The notes beneath the pieces are model-generated. The model saw only the letters and a program-made list of their open reading frames with translations, did no database searches and was not told the DNA's origin. Below are positions 51,670-63,535 of a DNA stretch of 64,000 nucleotides, in pieces (the first letter of the stretch is position 1; each line of letters opens with the position of its first letter). This DNA comes from Prorocentrum cordatum (lineage: Eukaryota; Sar; Dinophyceae; Prorocentrales; Prorocentraceae), in NCBI GenBank assembly GCA_963575745.1, contig CAUYUJ010015940.1, forward strand, positions 1-64,000. The letters run 5' to 3'. The position numbers and the translations under genes were made by a program.

Positions 51670-54450
51670 GAACCGGCTCCGTCCGACGCCGCGCGCGGCC
51701 ACAATGCAACCTGCCAGCTCTCGCGCCCGCCGCCACTGCCCCGCAGCAGTTGCCCACTCAAGGGCGCGCAGCGTCTGCCCACCTAGCGCCGCCAAGCACA
51801 CCTGGGCAGCGTGCCTCCCGATTTCCGCCTCCAGGTCGGCGCGGGCCCGGCGCGTGCACAAGGCGGATACGCCGGCGGCGCCTGGTCGCACCCAGCCGTA
51901 ACTACTCGGAGCTCTCCCGGTGAAGCGTCATGATCGCCAGGAGCGCCTCGGCCCCGAGCTGGCCGCCCTGCTCCACGGCAAAACGGAGGACGCTGGCGCC
52001 GTAGTGCTGCAGTTTGTCCTTCTCGCCCTCCCTCGTCGCTACGCCCGGGGTCGCGCGCGGGCTCGGGAGTCCCGCCGCGAACGGTGACTGGATGGTGACA
52101 TCCAGCAGGAAGCGGCGGATTTTGGCAAGCCACCACACCAGCAGTTCCATGAACCGTTCACGAATCTTGACGTGAACATCAATCTTACATAACTTATGCA
52201 GCTCTTGGATCAGGGCTCCCCGTGACACCACAGCGCCTGTCGCCCGCAGATGCTTCGCGAGCACGGCCACGGCGGCTGTATGTCAGCGCAGCCGGCCTTC
52301 TCCCGCGCTCACCGCATGGGTCATCAGAATTCCTGTGCTGCATAGCGCATGTTAGGCCTGCCTGTTGTGCCCAAGCGATGCCCAAGCGTCCCTTGGTAGC
52401 GCGCGCCGAATGCAAGTTGGCAATGCGCAGAGCTGGACGGTCTGGCACAGTGGACCACACCTTGCCTGTGCTGGGGCCTCCAGCGGTGGGCATCCAGCTC
52501 TCCATGGAGCGCCGTGGCGGACAGAGCATCCAGACCTCGGAACAAACGGCCGTAGAGGCGGCTGCCCGCCGGCGGCGCGCCTGCAGACGGCGACGCTGCA
52601 GCTGCCGCTCCGACGCCGGCATGCGTGGGGAACTTGAAAACCTCGTGGGCGACGATATCGTGGTGCCAAGGTCCCTCCTGATACCGCCTCCCAGCAGCGG
52701 CAGCACAGGTGGGCAAACCGTCGCGCAGCTCGACGCGGGCGGTCTGAAGTGTCGTTGCGGCGCGGGCTGCCGCCTCCTCCTCCTCCTCCTCTGGTCGGCC
52801 GCAATGGCTCCTCCCCAACCGAGCCGAAAGTAGCACCGCCTCCAGGGCATGCTCCGAATGCGTGGACAAGAACGCCGCCGCGGCGCGCTCCCGACACGGC
52901 AGGTCGAGGGGCAGGCCGCCAAGCCAGCCTGGAAGGGTTGCCTGCTGCCGGGCTTGGCAATCCAGTGGGTCTGCGAGTTCACCTCTAACGATACGATTCG
53001 CAGCAGGGATTCATCCAGCTTCCTCGCGTGCGCCTCCAAGAACTCCCACGGGCAGATCTGGACGTCATAATCCAGGTAGCGCTGGATGATGGTGAACACG
53101 GCTTGGCCTGCTTCATCATGCACGCGCGCGCACCATGCCCTCCTGCTTGGTCAAGTCGCGGCACGTTGCCTCCGCGCGCTTCCATGCTGACCAAGCGACA
53201 ACCATTGCCGCCCACGGCCCAAGCGCTGTTTCCAAGCGGCTCTGGGCCGCGGTGCCGAGCATCGGCAAGGCCACTGTCCCGAGAGGGGCGCGCTCGAAGT
53301 ACAGCCGGAACTCTACTGGGAGGCTGGCAGGCGCTCCCACCGCGTCCCAACCTGGAAACAAGACATTCGACTTCGCCGGTTGGAGGCGGTGCCCGCGCTC
53401 CTCGAGCTTCTCCTCCAAAGCTGGCCACTGCTCCACGAGCCTGCCCAACGGGCAGGCCAGGTACGTATCGTTGGCAACTCCGATCCTGGCCGCGACAGCG
53501 CGCATGGCCTCCAGCTCGTTGAAGATGCCCTCGAGGTGCAGCGCCAAGATGACCCGGGCCAGGCGGGAGACCTGAAACCCACCCTGGCTGGATGGAAGCG
53601 TCGCTGGCCAAGTCCGCGTGTGGCATGCGCTGCCAGAGGCGAAGACGGCCGAAGCGCCACTGACCAGCAGCCAGCATAGCGACACGGGGGCACCGCGCAC
53701 GCGCTGCAGCCAGCGCGCGCGAACGGTAAAAACGACCGTACGCGTTCTCCAAATCTAGTTCCGCTATGCACTCCTCGCCTCGTCCTCGACGGTCGCCAGC
53801 CATCCCCGCAGCATCTTGACTGCAAGGATGGGCTCATCTAGAGTGGCGACCCCAGCTGATGAGGCCCAAGTCGTTGCCGCAGCTCTGCCACGGTCTAATC
53901 AATGGCCACCGTCTCCACCATCTTCAAGAGAGACTCTGTATGGGCCAGCGGCCGAAGCCTCCTGGGCGGAGCCGAGCTCTCATCGTCCACAGTCCTCTCA
54001 CTGCAATCGACTGGCTCTATGACGCCCGCGTGCCAAATGATGCAGTCCTCTTCGTCCCACATGCTTCTGACCCCAACTTCAGCGAACCCCCTGATGGCCT
54101 CGTTGCACCCTGGGAGCTCGGCGGGCACCTTGATGTGCGCGTTCCGCGTGCCTGACGGGCCAGGCACTGCGCCCCGGCGAAGTGTGGGGCCGAAGATGCG
54201 CGCACTTATCGAAGCCTTCTTCAGTCGCAGCCCGCCGTGTCTCCTCGAGTAGAAGGCGCACCTCGTCCTGCTGTCGCCTCAGCTCCTCCTCCTTGGCGGG
54301 CGCTGCAGCGAGCCTCAAGATCTCGCCCCTGGTCGCCTCGGTGCGCAGGACTGCCTGATCACCTCTGACGTTCCGCCTCGCCCTGGCCACGCAATCACCG
54401 TGAACTGAAGCGACAGCTCGTCGCCAGCCCGCTAGGTCGTCAGCACCTGC
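51670..54450 (-). pseudogene. Decayed reverse-transcriptase gene of a third type (RT-D)
   Basis: Readable in several minus frames. Around 54430-53900 are a coiled-coil-like N-terminal part (LRRQQDEVRLLLEETRRAAT) and IIWHAGVIEPVD. RT motif A IAELDLENAYGRFYRS has its Asp near 53755. In another frame come motif B SSQGGFQVSRLARVILAL, motif C GVANDTYLA (near 53475) with the first catalytic Asp changed to Asn, and motif D HRLQPAKSNVLFPG. Downstream: LDYDVQICPWEFLEAHARKL (near 53070), EKDKLQHYGASVLRFAVEQGGQLGAEAL (near 52000) and DLEAEIGRHAAQVCLAALGG (near 51840). This order is that of a large RT protein of dinoflagellate genomes; the assignment is from memory of such proteins. Multiple frameshifts plus D-to-N in motif C make it inactive. 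Confidence 0.62.
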
Positions 54451-54464
54451 CTGCTGGCGACGAG

Positions 54465-54467
54465 CAC

Positions 54468-54530
<63 letters not shown>

Positions 54531-56261
54531 CCATCACCATCACCATCACCATCACCATCATCATCATCAGCAGCAGCATCAGCAGCATCATCAGTAGCAG
54601 CAGCATCAGCATTAGCATCAGCATCAGCATCAGCATCAGCATCAGCATCATCATTATCACCATCATCAGCGGCGTCATCATGATCATCATCATGATCGCC
54701 ATCATCATCATCATCATCAGCAGAAGAAGCAGAAGCAGCAGAAACACCATCACAATTAACAACAACCTACACGTCACCATCATCAGATCAGCATCAGCAT
54801 AAGTTCATGATTCTGATCATGATCATCACCATCATCATCATCAGCGGCAGCAGCAGCGGCGTCATCATGATCCTCTTCATCAGCAGCAGCAGCAGCATCA
54901 GCAGCATCACTCAGCAGAAGCAGTACCATCATCAGCATCATCATCAGCATCATCATCCCAATCACCATCATCATCCAGCAACAGCAGCATCATCATCAGC
55001 AGCATCAGCACCTTCACCATCATCGTCATCATCATCGTCACCAGCAGCATCATCAGTGCCTTCGTCTTTATCAGAATTCTCAGAACCATCAGCAGTAACA
55101 GCATCGTGGTCATCATAATCATTATCAGCAGCAGTATCATCATCAGCATCATCAGCAGCATCATCGATACCATCTTCATCCTGACCCTCACCATCCTGCT
55201 CCTCATCCTCATCAGCATGAGCAGTAACATCATCATCATCATCATCGTCATCAGCAGCAGCATCGTCATGAGCATCGTCATCATCATCATCATCATCATC
55301 ATCACCATCATCATCAGCATCATGAGTGTCCTCATCCTCACCCACATCATCACCCTCACCATCCTCCTCATCCTCCTCATAATCATCCTCATCCGCATCC
55401 TCATCTCCGTCCTTCCCAGCATCATCAACACAACTAGTATCACCGTCAGAATCATCATCAGCAACAACATCAAAATCCAAATCACCATCATCATCACCAT
55501 CATCATGCAGCAGCAGCAGCTGGAGCAGTATCATCATCAGCAGCAGCATCATTCGCACCATCATCACCATCCAGAACCAGCATTATCATCACCAAAATAT
55601 CAACGTCATCATCATCAGCATCATCCTTACTATTATCAGCATCAGCATCATCATCAGCATCATCATCATCCTCAGCATCCTCCTCATCATCATTAGTGTT
55701 TACATGTTCATCCTCCTCATCCTCCTCCTCGTCATCCGCATCATAGCTATGATCATCAGCAGCAGCATCATCAGTTGCATCAACATCATCACCCTCATCC
55801 TCACCCTCACCATCCTCCTACTCAACCTTGTCATCGTCATCATCAGCACCATCATCCTTTAGCAGCATCAGCATCATCAGCAGCGGCGTCATCATCCTCA
55901 TCCTCCTCTTCACCCTCACCCTCACCACCAGCCTCCTCATCATCAGCATCCCCTTTCGTCACAACCAGTATCATCATCAGCATCCTCATCATCAACATCA
56001 TCAGCACCAGCATCACCTTCTCCCTCAGCATCAGCATCAGCAGCATCATTACCATCATCCTTACCATCATCATGCAGCAGCAGCATCATCAGCATCATCA
56101 TCATCAGCATCATCATCAGCAGCATCATCACCATCATCATTTGTTCATAGTCTGCATCACCATCATCATGAACACCATCATTGTCATCATCACCAGCATC
56201 ACCAACATCACCATCATCACCATCATCATCATCATCGTCATCATCATCATACTCATCATAC

Positions 56262-56316
<55 letters not shown>

Positions 56317-56335
56317 TCCCGTCTTCATCTCCATC
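54465..56335 (+). repeat. ~1.9-kb (CAT)n microsatellite domain
   Basis: CAT/CAG triplets with longer pure (CAT)n at 54468-54528 and 56265-56315. It contains recurring CCTCATCCTCACCCTCACCATCC phrases (near 55180, 55350, 55800 and 55905). Same strand phase as 30.2-33.2 kb. Confidence 0.95.
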
Positions 56336-58209
56336 ATCACGAACAGTGGAACGAAGAGAGACCGCAGGACCGTCGACTCCTCCGCGAAACCAACCGCCGT
56401 TCGCGTCTGAGAGCCCACTGGTGGCCGCTACGCAGCGGCGGCCCCGTAATAAGTCAGCTCGATGGACCAGTCGTGGGGCGCGCCGAAAGTCACCTGGCGC
56501 GAGGTGTCCGTGCGCGCGCGCGCGTGTGCGGCCGCGCCCTCCTCCGTGCCGTTCGGGTGTTGCCAACGGGGTCCCTGGCCATGTTGCCAGGATTTCCAAG
56601 GAGGCCAGCACACCCTCCGGAGCACCCCTCACGACGCCCAGAGGGCCCCAGGAGCTCCAGAATGGCGCGAGAGAAGCTGGGCGCACCTTGTGCCAGGAAC
56701 ACCTCTGGCAACCCCCGAGCAGTGTGTCTGGCCGCGCTGTGGTACTCCGGATTCGAGGGGGGGGTCAGTCTGGAGCCGCCTGTGGGGGCGATGGGGTTAC
56801 CAGAGGTGCGGGTGGTGCCAGCAGCCCATGCCTGAAGTGAGCAACGCCAGGGCGGAGGCGTCATCGAGCCACCGAGGTCCAGAAAGCTCTAAAGCTCCCA
56901 AGGGGGGGCCCTCCTGGGAGAGCAATTCCTGAATCGCGGCGCTCGCTGCACATCTGCCCTGAATCCTTGCTGGAACATCGCCAGGGGGTCCCTCCCTCCT
57001 CCTCCCTCCTCCTCCTCCTCCTGCTCCTCCTCTTCTTTCTCGTCTTCCTTGTTTGTTGCCATGGCGTTCGGAGCGAGCAGGCCATTCGCGGAAGAACTGC
57101 GGGAGCGCATGGTGGCGACAGCACACGATTGCTCACAAGCGCCTCAGATACAATTGCTCTGCCCCGTGCACATCGACAAACGTCCGCTCAGAATATGTCC
57201 CTGAAGTCTCATGGACAACCGCCTGGCCAGCTTTGCGAGCCGCGCCCCAAGCCGCTGCGACGAGGCCCGAGAGGGTCCTCAAAAAATGCAAGCGCAGGGG
57301 CCAGCAGGGGAGTGGAGGGAAATGAGGGGAGGGAAAGGTGAGGGGGAAGGGAGGGCAAGGCAGCAAGCGCGAAAACGCCAGCGCAGCTCTGGATGGGGCT
57401 CATGAGCAGCAGACTGGAGGCACTTGCCACGCCCCGCCCATCCCTGAGCCTCCCCCCTCCCGGCATCCCCCGTCCTCCTGCGGCCCGCCTTCGGGTCCTT
57501 CACAACAGCCCGCCATCCCGCACCGCCGTCCGCGCCCCGCTCGACGGCCACTTCCAGCTCCCGCTCGACCTCTCGAGCCACGGGGAGGGGACCCACAACT
57601 TGAAACATCCGCTCACCCATCCCAGCCCCTTCACCTTGCTGCTTCATCGAGCCACTCCCGCCCCCGATGTTCCCGCTCCCTCTGGACCCTCCGTGGAGAG
57701 GTTGTGAGGAGAAGCGAAGAGAGCACGTTAGAGAGCGTAACGGTAAGTGGCACGGCTCACCTGGGATTGCCCCAAGGATCAGATGGCTCGCCTTTTCTTT
57801 GTTCTGGAGGCCACCCTGACTGCTGCGGGCCGAATCCACGTACATTGCCCCTGAGTGCTTGGCTGAACGGGGGCCCGCGGTGTGGATCAGTATTGCTGTC
57901 AACGTCGCTCCGCGACCCACCAGCGCACCCCGCGCGAGAGGTCGCCCAAACATCTGCTTCTCGATCTCCGCAGGCGCTGCAGCAGCTGCCACCAACCCCT
58001 CCGCCCCCCATCCCTCTCCCCCACCTCCTGCCCCCCACCCCACCTCTTTCCCCATGCCACTGCAGCCGTCGCGTAATACTGCTGCAGCAAAGCAGGAAGA
58101 CGCGGCGAACGACGGGAACACCGACCCCTGCTTCGAACGGACCTCGGCTGCCGAACCTGGCAGAGGAAAATGTCAACCTCAAGAGAATTGAGGCCTGGAG
58201 GGAGGAGCG
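56336..58209. other. No gene recognised
   Basis: GC-rich. Frames such as 56462-56932 (+), 57338-58219 (+) and 57279-58121 (-) overlap on opposite strands, are proline- or glycine-rich and show no domain. A short TCC tract lies at 56996-57030. Confidence 0.5.
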
Positions 58210-58500
58210 GGAAGAATAATAAGAAAAAGAAGAAAACGACGAATAATAAAAATGAAAAATACGAATGATAATAACATTATAATAAACAATGAACAATATT
58301 AATAATAATAATGATAACAATAATAATAAACACTAATTGTAATAATAATAATAATTTCAATAATAATAACAATAAATAATAATAATAATAATAAATAAGA
58401 ATAAGAATACTAATAATAATAATACTACTACTACTAATAATAGTAATAGTAATAATGCTAATAATTAGGAAACTGTTATTATTAAAAAATAATACAAGCG
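58210..58500. other. (AAT)n AT-rich island
   Basis: About 290 bp almost entirely of AAT/AAC/TAA triplets in an otherwise GC-rich area. Confidence 0.9.
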
Positions 58501-59095
58501 GCACGTGCGCCATGGCTCTTGCACAAAAAGGAAGGGGGAGGAGGAGGACGTGGAGGAGGAGGGGAGAGGATGCCAGACGTCGCAGAAGGAGTGAGCAAAA
58601 CAGGGCCGCAAGAGGGGCTCCAGAGGGCGAGCGCGAGGAGACTCCAAGGGCCGTCCCCCGCAAGATGGCTTCAAAGACCTTTGACTGGTTCCCAGGAAGC
58701 CTCCAACTGACGCCCGAGAAGCCTACAGAGGGTTCCAAGGGGAGGCCTCCAGGGTCCAAGGAGGGCTGGAAGAAATTACTGAGCGGACTCAGCTGCTGGG
58801 GGCTCGCGGTGCAAAGTGCGCGGCGGCCTTGTGTTGCGAACGCTTGTCCAAGGCAGTCGCTTTGCACGCAGAGTCTGTCGGGTGTATTCTCGGGGGCCGG
58901 CTATGCGCCGCTTGAATGGGCGGGGCGGGGCGGCGGCAGCGCGACGACGGCGAGACGGCGGCGGCGTCGGTGGCGACGGCGGCGACGGCATCGGCGGCGT
59001 CGCGGGAAGAGAGAGGGGACGGGTAGGGAGGGCGAAAAGGGCAGGGCTGAGCGGGGGTGGTGAGAGGGCCGGCGACGGCGGCGACGGCGTCGGCG
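58501..59095. other. No gene recognised; GC-rich CGG/CGA tract near 58920-59010
   Basis: The last part is (GGC/GAC)n-like and grades into the satellite that follows. Confidence 0.5.
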
Positions 59096-60010
59096 TCGGC
59101 GCCGAAATAAAAGGGGCGCTGAGACGGCGCGGGGGAGGGGGCGGAGCGGAGGGGGGGCGCGGTGCCGAAATAAAGTGGTCGGGGCGGAGGGGGCACTGGG
59201 CGGGCGCTGGAGCCGCGCGGGGGCGCTGAGACGGCGCGGGGGAGGGGGCGGAGCGGGGAGGGGGGGTGCGGTGCCGAAATAAAGTGGCCGGGGCGGAGGA
59301 GGCACTGGGCGGGCGCTGGAGCCGCGGGGGGGCGCTGAGACGGCGCGGGGGAGGGGGCGGAGCGGGGGGGGGCGGCGGTGCCGACAAGTGCGCGGGTCGA
59401 GGTGGCACTGGGTACTGGGCCGGCAAGCGCCGGAGGCCGCGCGGGGGCGCTGAGACTGCGCGGGGGAGGGGCGGAGGCGGAGCGGGGGGGGGTGCGGTGC
59501 CGAAATAAAGTGGTCGTGGCGGAGGGGGCACTGGGCGGGCGCCGGAGCCGCGCGGGGGCGCTGAGACGGCGCGGGTGAGGGGGCGGAGCGGGGAGGGGGG
59601 GTGCGGCGCCGAAATAGAGTGGTCGGGGCGGAGGAGGCACTGGGCGGGCGCTGGAGCCGCGGGGGGGCGCTGAGACGGCGCGGGGGAGGGGGCGGAGCGG
59701 GGGGGGGGTGCGGTGCCGAAATAAAGTGGTCGAGGCGGAGGGGGCAATGGGCGGGCGCTGGAGCCGCGGGGGGGCGCTGAGACGGCGCGGGGGAGGGGGC
59801 GGAGCGGGGGGGGGGTGCGGTGCCGAAATAAGTGGTCGAGGCGGAAGGGGGCACTGGCGGCGGGCGCTGGAGCCGCGGGGTGGCGCGGAGACGCGCGGGG
59901 TGGAGGCGGAGCGGGGGGGGGGTGCGGTGCGAAATAAAAGTGGTCGGGCGGAGGGGGCACTGGGCCGGGGCGCTGGGAGCCGCGGAGGGCGCTGAGAACG
60001 GAGGGGGCGC
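59096..60010 (+). repeat. ~107-116-bp GC-rich satellite, about nine units
   Basis: Each unit carries GTGCCGAAATAAAGTGGTCG, a CACTGGGCGGGCGCTGGAGC segment and GGGGGCGCTGAGACGGCG. GCCGAAATA landmarks fall near 59100, 59162, 59272, 59497, 59608, 59712 and 59819, with altered ones near 59388 and 59926. Units 3' of 59830 are more degraded. Confidence 0.92.
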
Positions 60011-60106
60011 AATGATGATGATGAATGTGGATATTGATGAGGATGATGATATGATGGATGGTGATTATGATGGTGATGATGGTGAGGATGATGGTGATGG
60101 TGATGG

Positions 60107-60142
<36 letters not shown>

Positions 60143-60170
60143 CGACGATGATGATGATGATGAAGGGGGG
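60011..60170 (+). repeat. (GAT)n microsatellite interrupting the satellite
   Basis: GATGATG repeats lie between the last full satellite unit and an isolated GTGCGGTGCCGAAATAAAGT remnant at 60173-60202, so the microsatellite arose or expanded inside the array. Confidence 0.85.
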
Positions 60171-60269
60171 GGGGTGCGGTGCCGAAATAAAGTGGTCGGA
60201 GCTCTAGACACCCTGTGCAAGAGAATAGTACTACTACTAATAATAATTCGACTAGTATTCATAATAAGA

Positions 60270-60326
60270 ATAAGACTTACTCCGACGGAAGGACTTCTCA
60301 TGAGAATCCTCTGGGCGAATATGGAG

Positions 60327-60361
<35 letters not shown>

Positions 60362-60467
60362 ACCGTCGTCCTCGTGGTTGGTTAGGCGTCCTGGCTGCCT
60401 CTTCTGCGTATATTTATTCTCGCCCTGGCGCGGGCCCTCCCCCCGCTCCACGTTGCCCCCGACCTAG

Positions 60468-60470
<3 letters not shown>
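60270..60470 (+). repeat. Dispersed repeat DR2, copy 2, with A30 insertion
   Basis: As at 17128-17320 but with an uninterrupted run of 30 A at 60329-60358, at the position where other copies have 5-6 A. Confidence 0.88.
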
Positions 60471-60506
<36 letters not shown>

Positions 60507-60520
60507 GCATCATCATCATC
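60471..60520 (+). repeat. (CAT)n microsatellite
   Basis: About 45 bp of TCATCATC, followed by two ~40-bp repeats of GTGCGTCCCAGTGGATACG. Confidence 0.88.
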
Positions 60521-60589
60521 GGGTGCGTCCCAGTGGATACGTGCCGAACACGACCCAGAGGAAACGCACAGAGTGCGTCCCAGTGGATA

Positions 60590-60860
60590 CGTGCCGGGAA
60601 TAGCGCTCTGGGAACACGACGAACACAAAGTGGCCTACAGTTGGCTCCGGACATTCAGAATGTGGCCCGGGAGTGGTGTTCTGGGAACACGAAGAACACG
60701 AAGTGGCCTACAGCTGGCTCCGGACATTCAGAATGTGGCCCGGGAGTGGTGTTCTGGGAACACGAAGAACACGAAGTAGCCTACAGTTTGCTCCGGGCAT
60801 TCAAAATGTGGCGTGGGAGTGGCGTTCTGGCAGCGCGAGAAGCCAAAAATGACACAGTTA
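60590..60860 (+). repeat. 73-bp minisatellite, array 5
   Basis: Four units of the GGGAACACGAAGAACACGAA subtype, as at 17.3 kb. Confidence 0.88.
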
Positions 60861-60869
60861 TCAGAACCT

Positions 60870-61460
60870 GATGTTCCGCTCGGATTAGCAACATGATCCG
60901 CAGGCCCCATAGGGAGGGCGCTCCCGCCTGAGACTTCGTCGCAATTCACTCACAAACGAAGCTCCAGCGTGATACTTCCCCCATATTCAAGCCTGCGGAT
61001 CACCAAATTGACGACATCTACACAAATTGGATGACCCGCTCGGATTAGTAACATGATCTGCGGGCCCCATAGGGAGGGGGGTCCCGCCTGAGATTTCCTC
61101 GCAATTCACTCACAAACGAAGCTGCCGCCTGAGATTTCCTCTGTATTCAGGCCTGAGGAGCCCAAAACTGATGACGACAGTAACGAAAATTGGATGGATG
61201 ACCCGCTCGGATTAGTAACATGATCTGCGGGCCCCATAGGGAGGGGGGTCCCGCCTGAGACTTCCTCGCAATTCACTCACAAACGAAGCTCCCGCCTGAG
61301 ATTTCCTCCTTATTCACGCCTGGGGAACCCAAAACTGATGACGACAGTTACGAGAATTGGATGGATGACCCGCTCGGATTAGTAACGTGATCTGCGGGCC
61401 CCACAGGGAGGGGGGTCCCGCCTGAGACTTCCTCGCAATTCACTCACAGACGAGGCTCCC
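60870..61460 (+). repeat. ~153-167-bp satellite related to the 151-bp family
   Basis: GGATTAGTAACATGAT landmarks near 60889, 61042, 61209 and 61376. Units carry an extra CTCCCGCCTGAGATTTCCTC segment absent from the 17.5-kb array. Confidence 0.88.
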
Positions 61461-61496
61461 GCCTGATACCTCCTCCAAATTCAAGCCTCAGGGGCC

Positions 61497-61680
61497 CATT
61501 ACTCCGACGGAAGGACCCCGCATGAGAATCCTCTGGGCGAATCTGGAAAAAGCTCTCACCGTCGTCCTCGTGGTTGGTGAGGCGTCCTGGCTTTCTCTTT
61601 TGCGAATATTTATTCTCGCCCTGGCGCGGGCCCTCCTCCCGCTCCCTACGTTGCCCCCGACCTCGCCCTCCTGTTTTGGC
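61497..61680 (+). repeat. Dispersed repeat DR2, copy 3
   Basis: ATTACTCCGACGGAAGGACC through GTTGCCCCCGACCTCGCC, again immediately upstream of 73-bp units. Confidence 0.88.
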
Positions 61681-61890
61681 TCCGGACATTCAGAAAGTGG
61701 CCCGGGAGTGGTGTCCTGGGAACACGAAGAACACGAAGTGGCCTACAGTTGGCTCCGGGCATTCAAAATGTGGCCCGGGAGTTGTCCTTTGGGAGCACGA
61801 AAAACACGAAGTGGCCTACAATTGGCTCCGGGCATTCACAATGTGGTGTGGGAGTGGCGTTCTGGCAGCGCGAGAGCCCAAAAGTGGCGA
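61680..61890 (+). repeat. 73-bp minisatellite, array 6
   Basis: Three units, the last degraded (GTGGTGTGGGAGTGGCG). Confidence 0.85.
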
Positions 61891-61899
61891 TAGTTACAA

Positions 61900-62150
61900 G
61901 AATTTGATGACCCGCTCGGATTAGTAACATGATCCACGGGCCCCATAGGGAGGGGGCTCCCGCTTTAGACTTCTTCGCAATTCACTCACAGATGTGGCCT
62001 GGGAATTGCGTTCTGGCAGCGCGAGAGCCCAAAAGTGGCGACAGTTACAGGAATTGGATGACCCGCTCGGATTAGTAACATGATCCGCGGGCCCCATAGG
62101 GAGGGGGCTCCCGCTTGAGACGTCCTCGGAATTCACTCACAGACGAGGCC
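61900..62150 (+). repeat. 151-bp satellite, two units
   Basis: GATGACCCGCTCGGATTAGT units at ~61907 and ~62057, as at 17.5-18.1 kb. Confidence 0.88.
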
Positions 62151-62154
62151 CAAG

Positions 62155-62475
62155 GCGAGTGAGTGAGTGAGTGAGAGACTGACTGACTGACTCGTGATGA
62201 TGATGATCATCACACTCTCTCACGCGCACACTCATCATCATCATATGTGAGTGCTGATGAGTCAGTGAGTGAGTGAGTGAGTGAGTGAGTGAGTGAGTGA
62301 GTGAGTGAGTGAGCGAGTGAGTGAGTGAGTGAGTGAGTGAGTGTGTGAGGGATGATGAGTGAGTGAGTGAGTGAGTGAGTGAGGAATGAGTGATGGTGAT
62401 GATGGTGGGTTCCTGTTCCTGCGCGGGGTGTCCAGAGAAAACAAGAACCCCACTTTGGATGTGGGGGAAAAGTGA
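62155..62475 (+). repeat. (GAGT)n tract and following 60-bp block, copy 2
   Basis: GAGT repeats, GATGATCATC palindrome, more GAGT, then TGCGCGGGGTGTCC and AACCCCACTTTGGATGTGGG, matching 18090-18390. Confidence 0.9.
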
Positions 62476-62489
62476 CGACAGTTATAAGG

Positions 62490-62775
62490 TTCCGATGACC
62501 CGCTCGGATTAGTAACATGATCTGCGGGCCCCATAAGGAGGGGGCCCTTGCAGGCATTCCCGGTGTTCTGGGAGCACGAAGAACACGAAGTGGCCTAAAG
62601 TTGGCTCCGAGCATTCCAAATGTGGCCTGGGAATGGCGTTCTGGCAGCGCGAGAGCCCAAAAGTGGCGACAGATACAGGAATTGGATGACCCGCTCGGAT
62701 TAGTAACATAATCCGCGGGCCCCATAGGGAGGGGGCTCCCGCCTGAGACTTCCTCATAATTCACTCACAGACGAG
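62490..62775 (+). repeat. 151-bp and 73-bp units, mixed
   Basis: One 151-type unit, then a 73-type unit (GGGAGCACGAAGAACACGAA at ~62570), then another 151-type unit. Confidence 0.85.
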
Positions 62776-62779
62776 GCCC

Positions 62780-63052
62780 AAGGCGAGTGAGTGAGTGAGT
62801 AAGTGAGTGAGTGAGTGACTGACTGACTGACTGGTGATGATGATGATGATGATCATCGCACTCTCACGCGCACACTCATCATCATCATATGTGAGTGCTG
62901 ATGAGTCAGTGAGTGAGTGAGTGAGTGAGTGAGTGAGGGATGATGAGTGAGTGAGTGAGTGAGTGAGGAATAAGTGATGATGATGATGGTGGGTTCCTGT
63001 TCCTACGCGGGGTGTCCAGAGAAAACAAAAACCCCACTTTGGATGTGGGGGA
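62780..63052 (+). repeat. (GAGT)n tract and following block, copy 3
   Basis: Third copy of the order seen at 18090-18390 and 62155-62475, ending in CCCCACTTTGGATGTGGGGG. Confidence 0.9.
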
Positions 63053-63165
63053 TAAGAATAATAATAAGAACAAACATAATAATAACCATAAGAAAGATAC
63101 GAATACTGATAATCATACTAACAATAATAACAATAGTAATCATGATAGCAAAAAGAAAAAAAGAA
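63053..63165. other. AT-rich island
   Basis: AATAATAAGAACAAACATAAT-like low-complexity sequence directly after the GAGT block. Confidence 0.75.
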
Positions 63166-63535
63166 GAGGGGGGAGGAGGCAGGAAAGAGCAGGGAGCAGA
63201 GAGGAGGAAGGATGAGGACAAGGAAAAAAAGGAGGAGAAGGAGCGTCGGTAGGGCGGAAAAAAGAGGAGGAGGAGGAGATGGAGAAAGAGGAGGAGGAGG
63301 CGGAGGAGGAACAGGAAGGAGGAAGGCGGAGCGAAGAAGGACTTGAGGAGCAGAAGGGGGAGGAGCTTGAGGCGGAGAAGGAGACAAAGGAGGGGGACAA
63401 GGAGGAGAAGGATGGAGAGGAAGGCGAGAAAGGAGAGGGAAGAACAGGGAGCAGCAGCAGTAAGAGGGGGAGAAAAGGAGTAGGGAGGGGAGAGGGGGGG
63501 ATGGAGGGAGGGAGGGAGGGAAGGAGGGGCAGCGG
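63166..63535 (+). repeat. Purine-only (AGG/GAA)n tract
   Basis: About 370 bp nearly free of pyrimidines on the plus strand. The Ser/Pro-rich minus frame across it is an artefact. Confidence 0.88.

Noticed and set aside
57279-58219. Overlapping 280- and 293-codon frames on opposite strands
   Set aside because: Low-complexity, no domain, and no basis for preferring either strand.
58776-60012. ~400-codon proline-rich minus frames
   Set aside because: Antisense of the GC-rich satellite. Open in two phases at once, as expected from the composition.
60329-60358. Poly(A) tail of a processed retrocopy
   Set aside because: The same DR2 sequence continues on both sides of the A-run in all copies, so it is an internal expansion.
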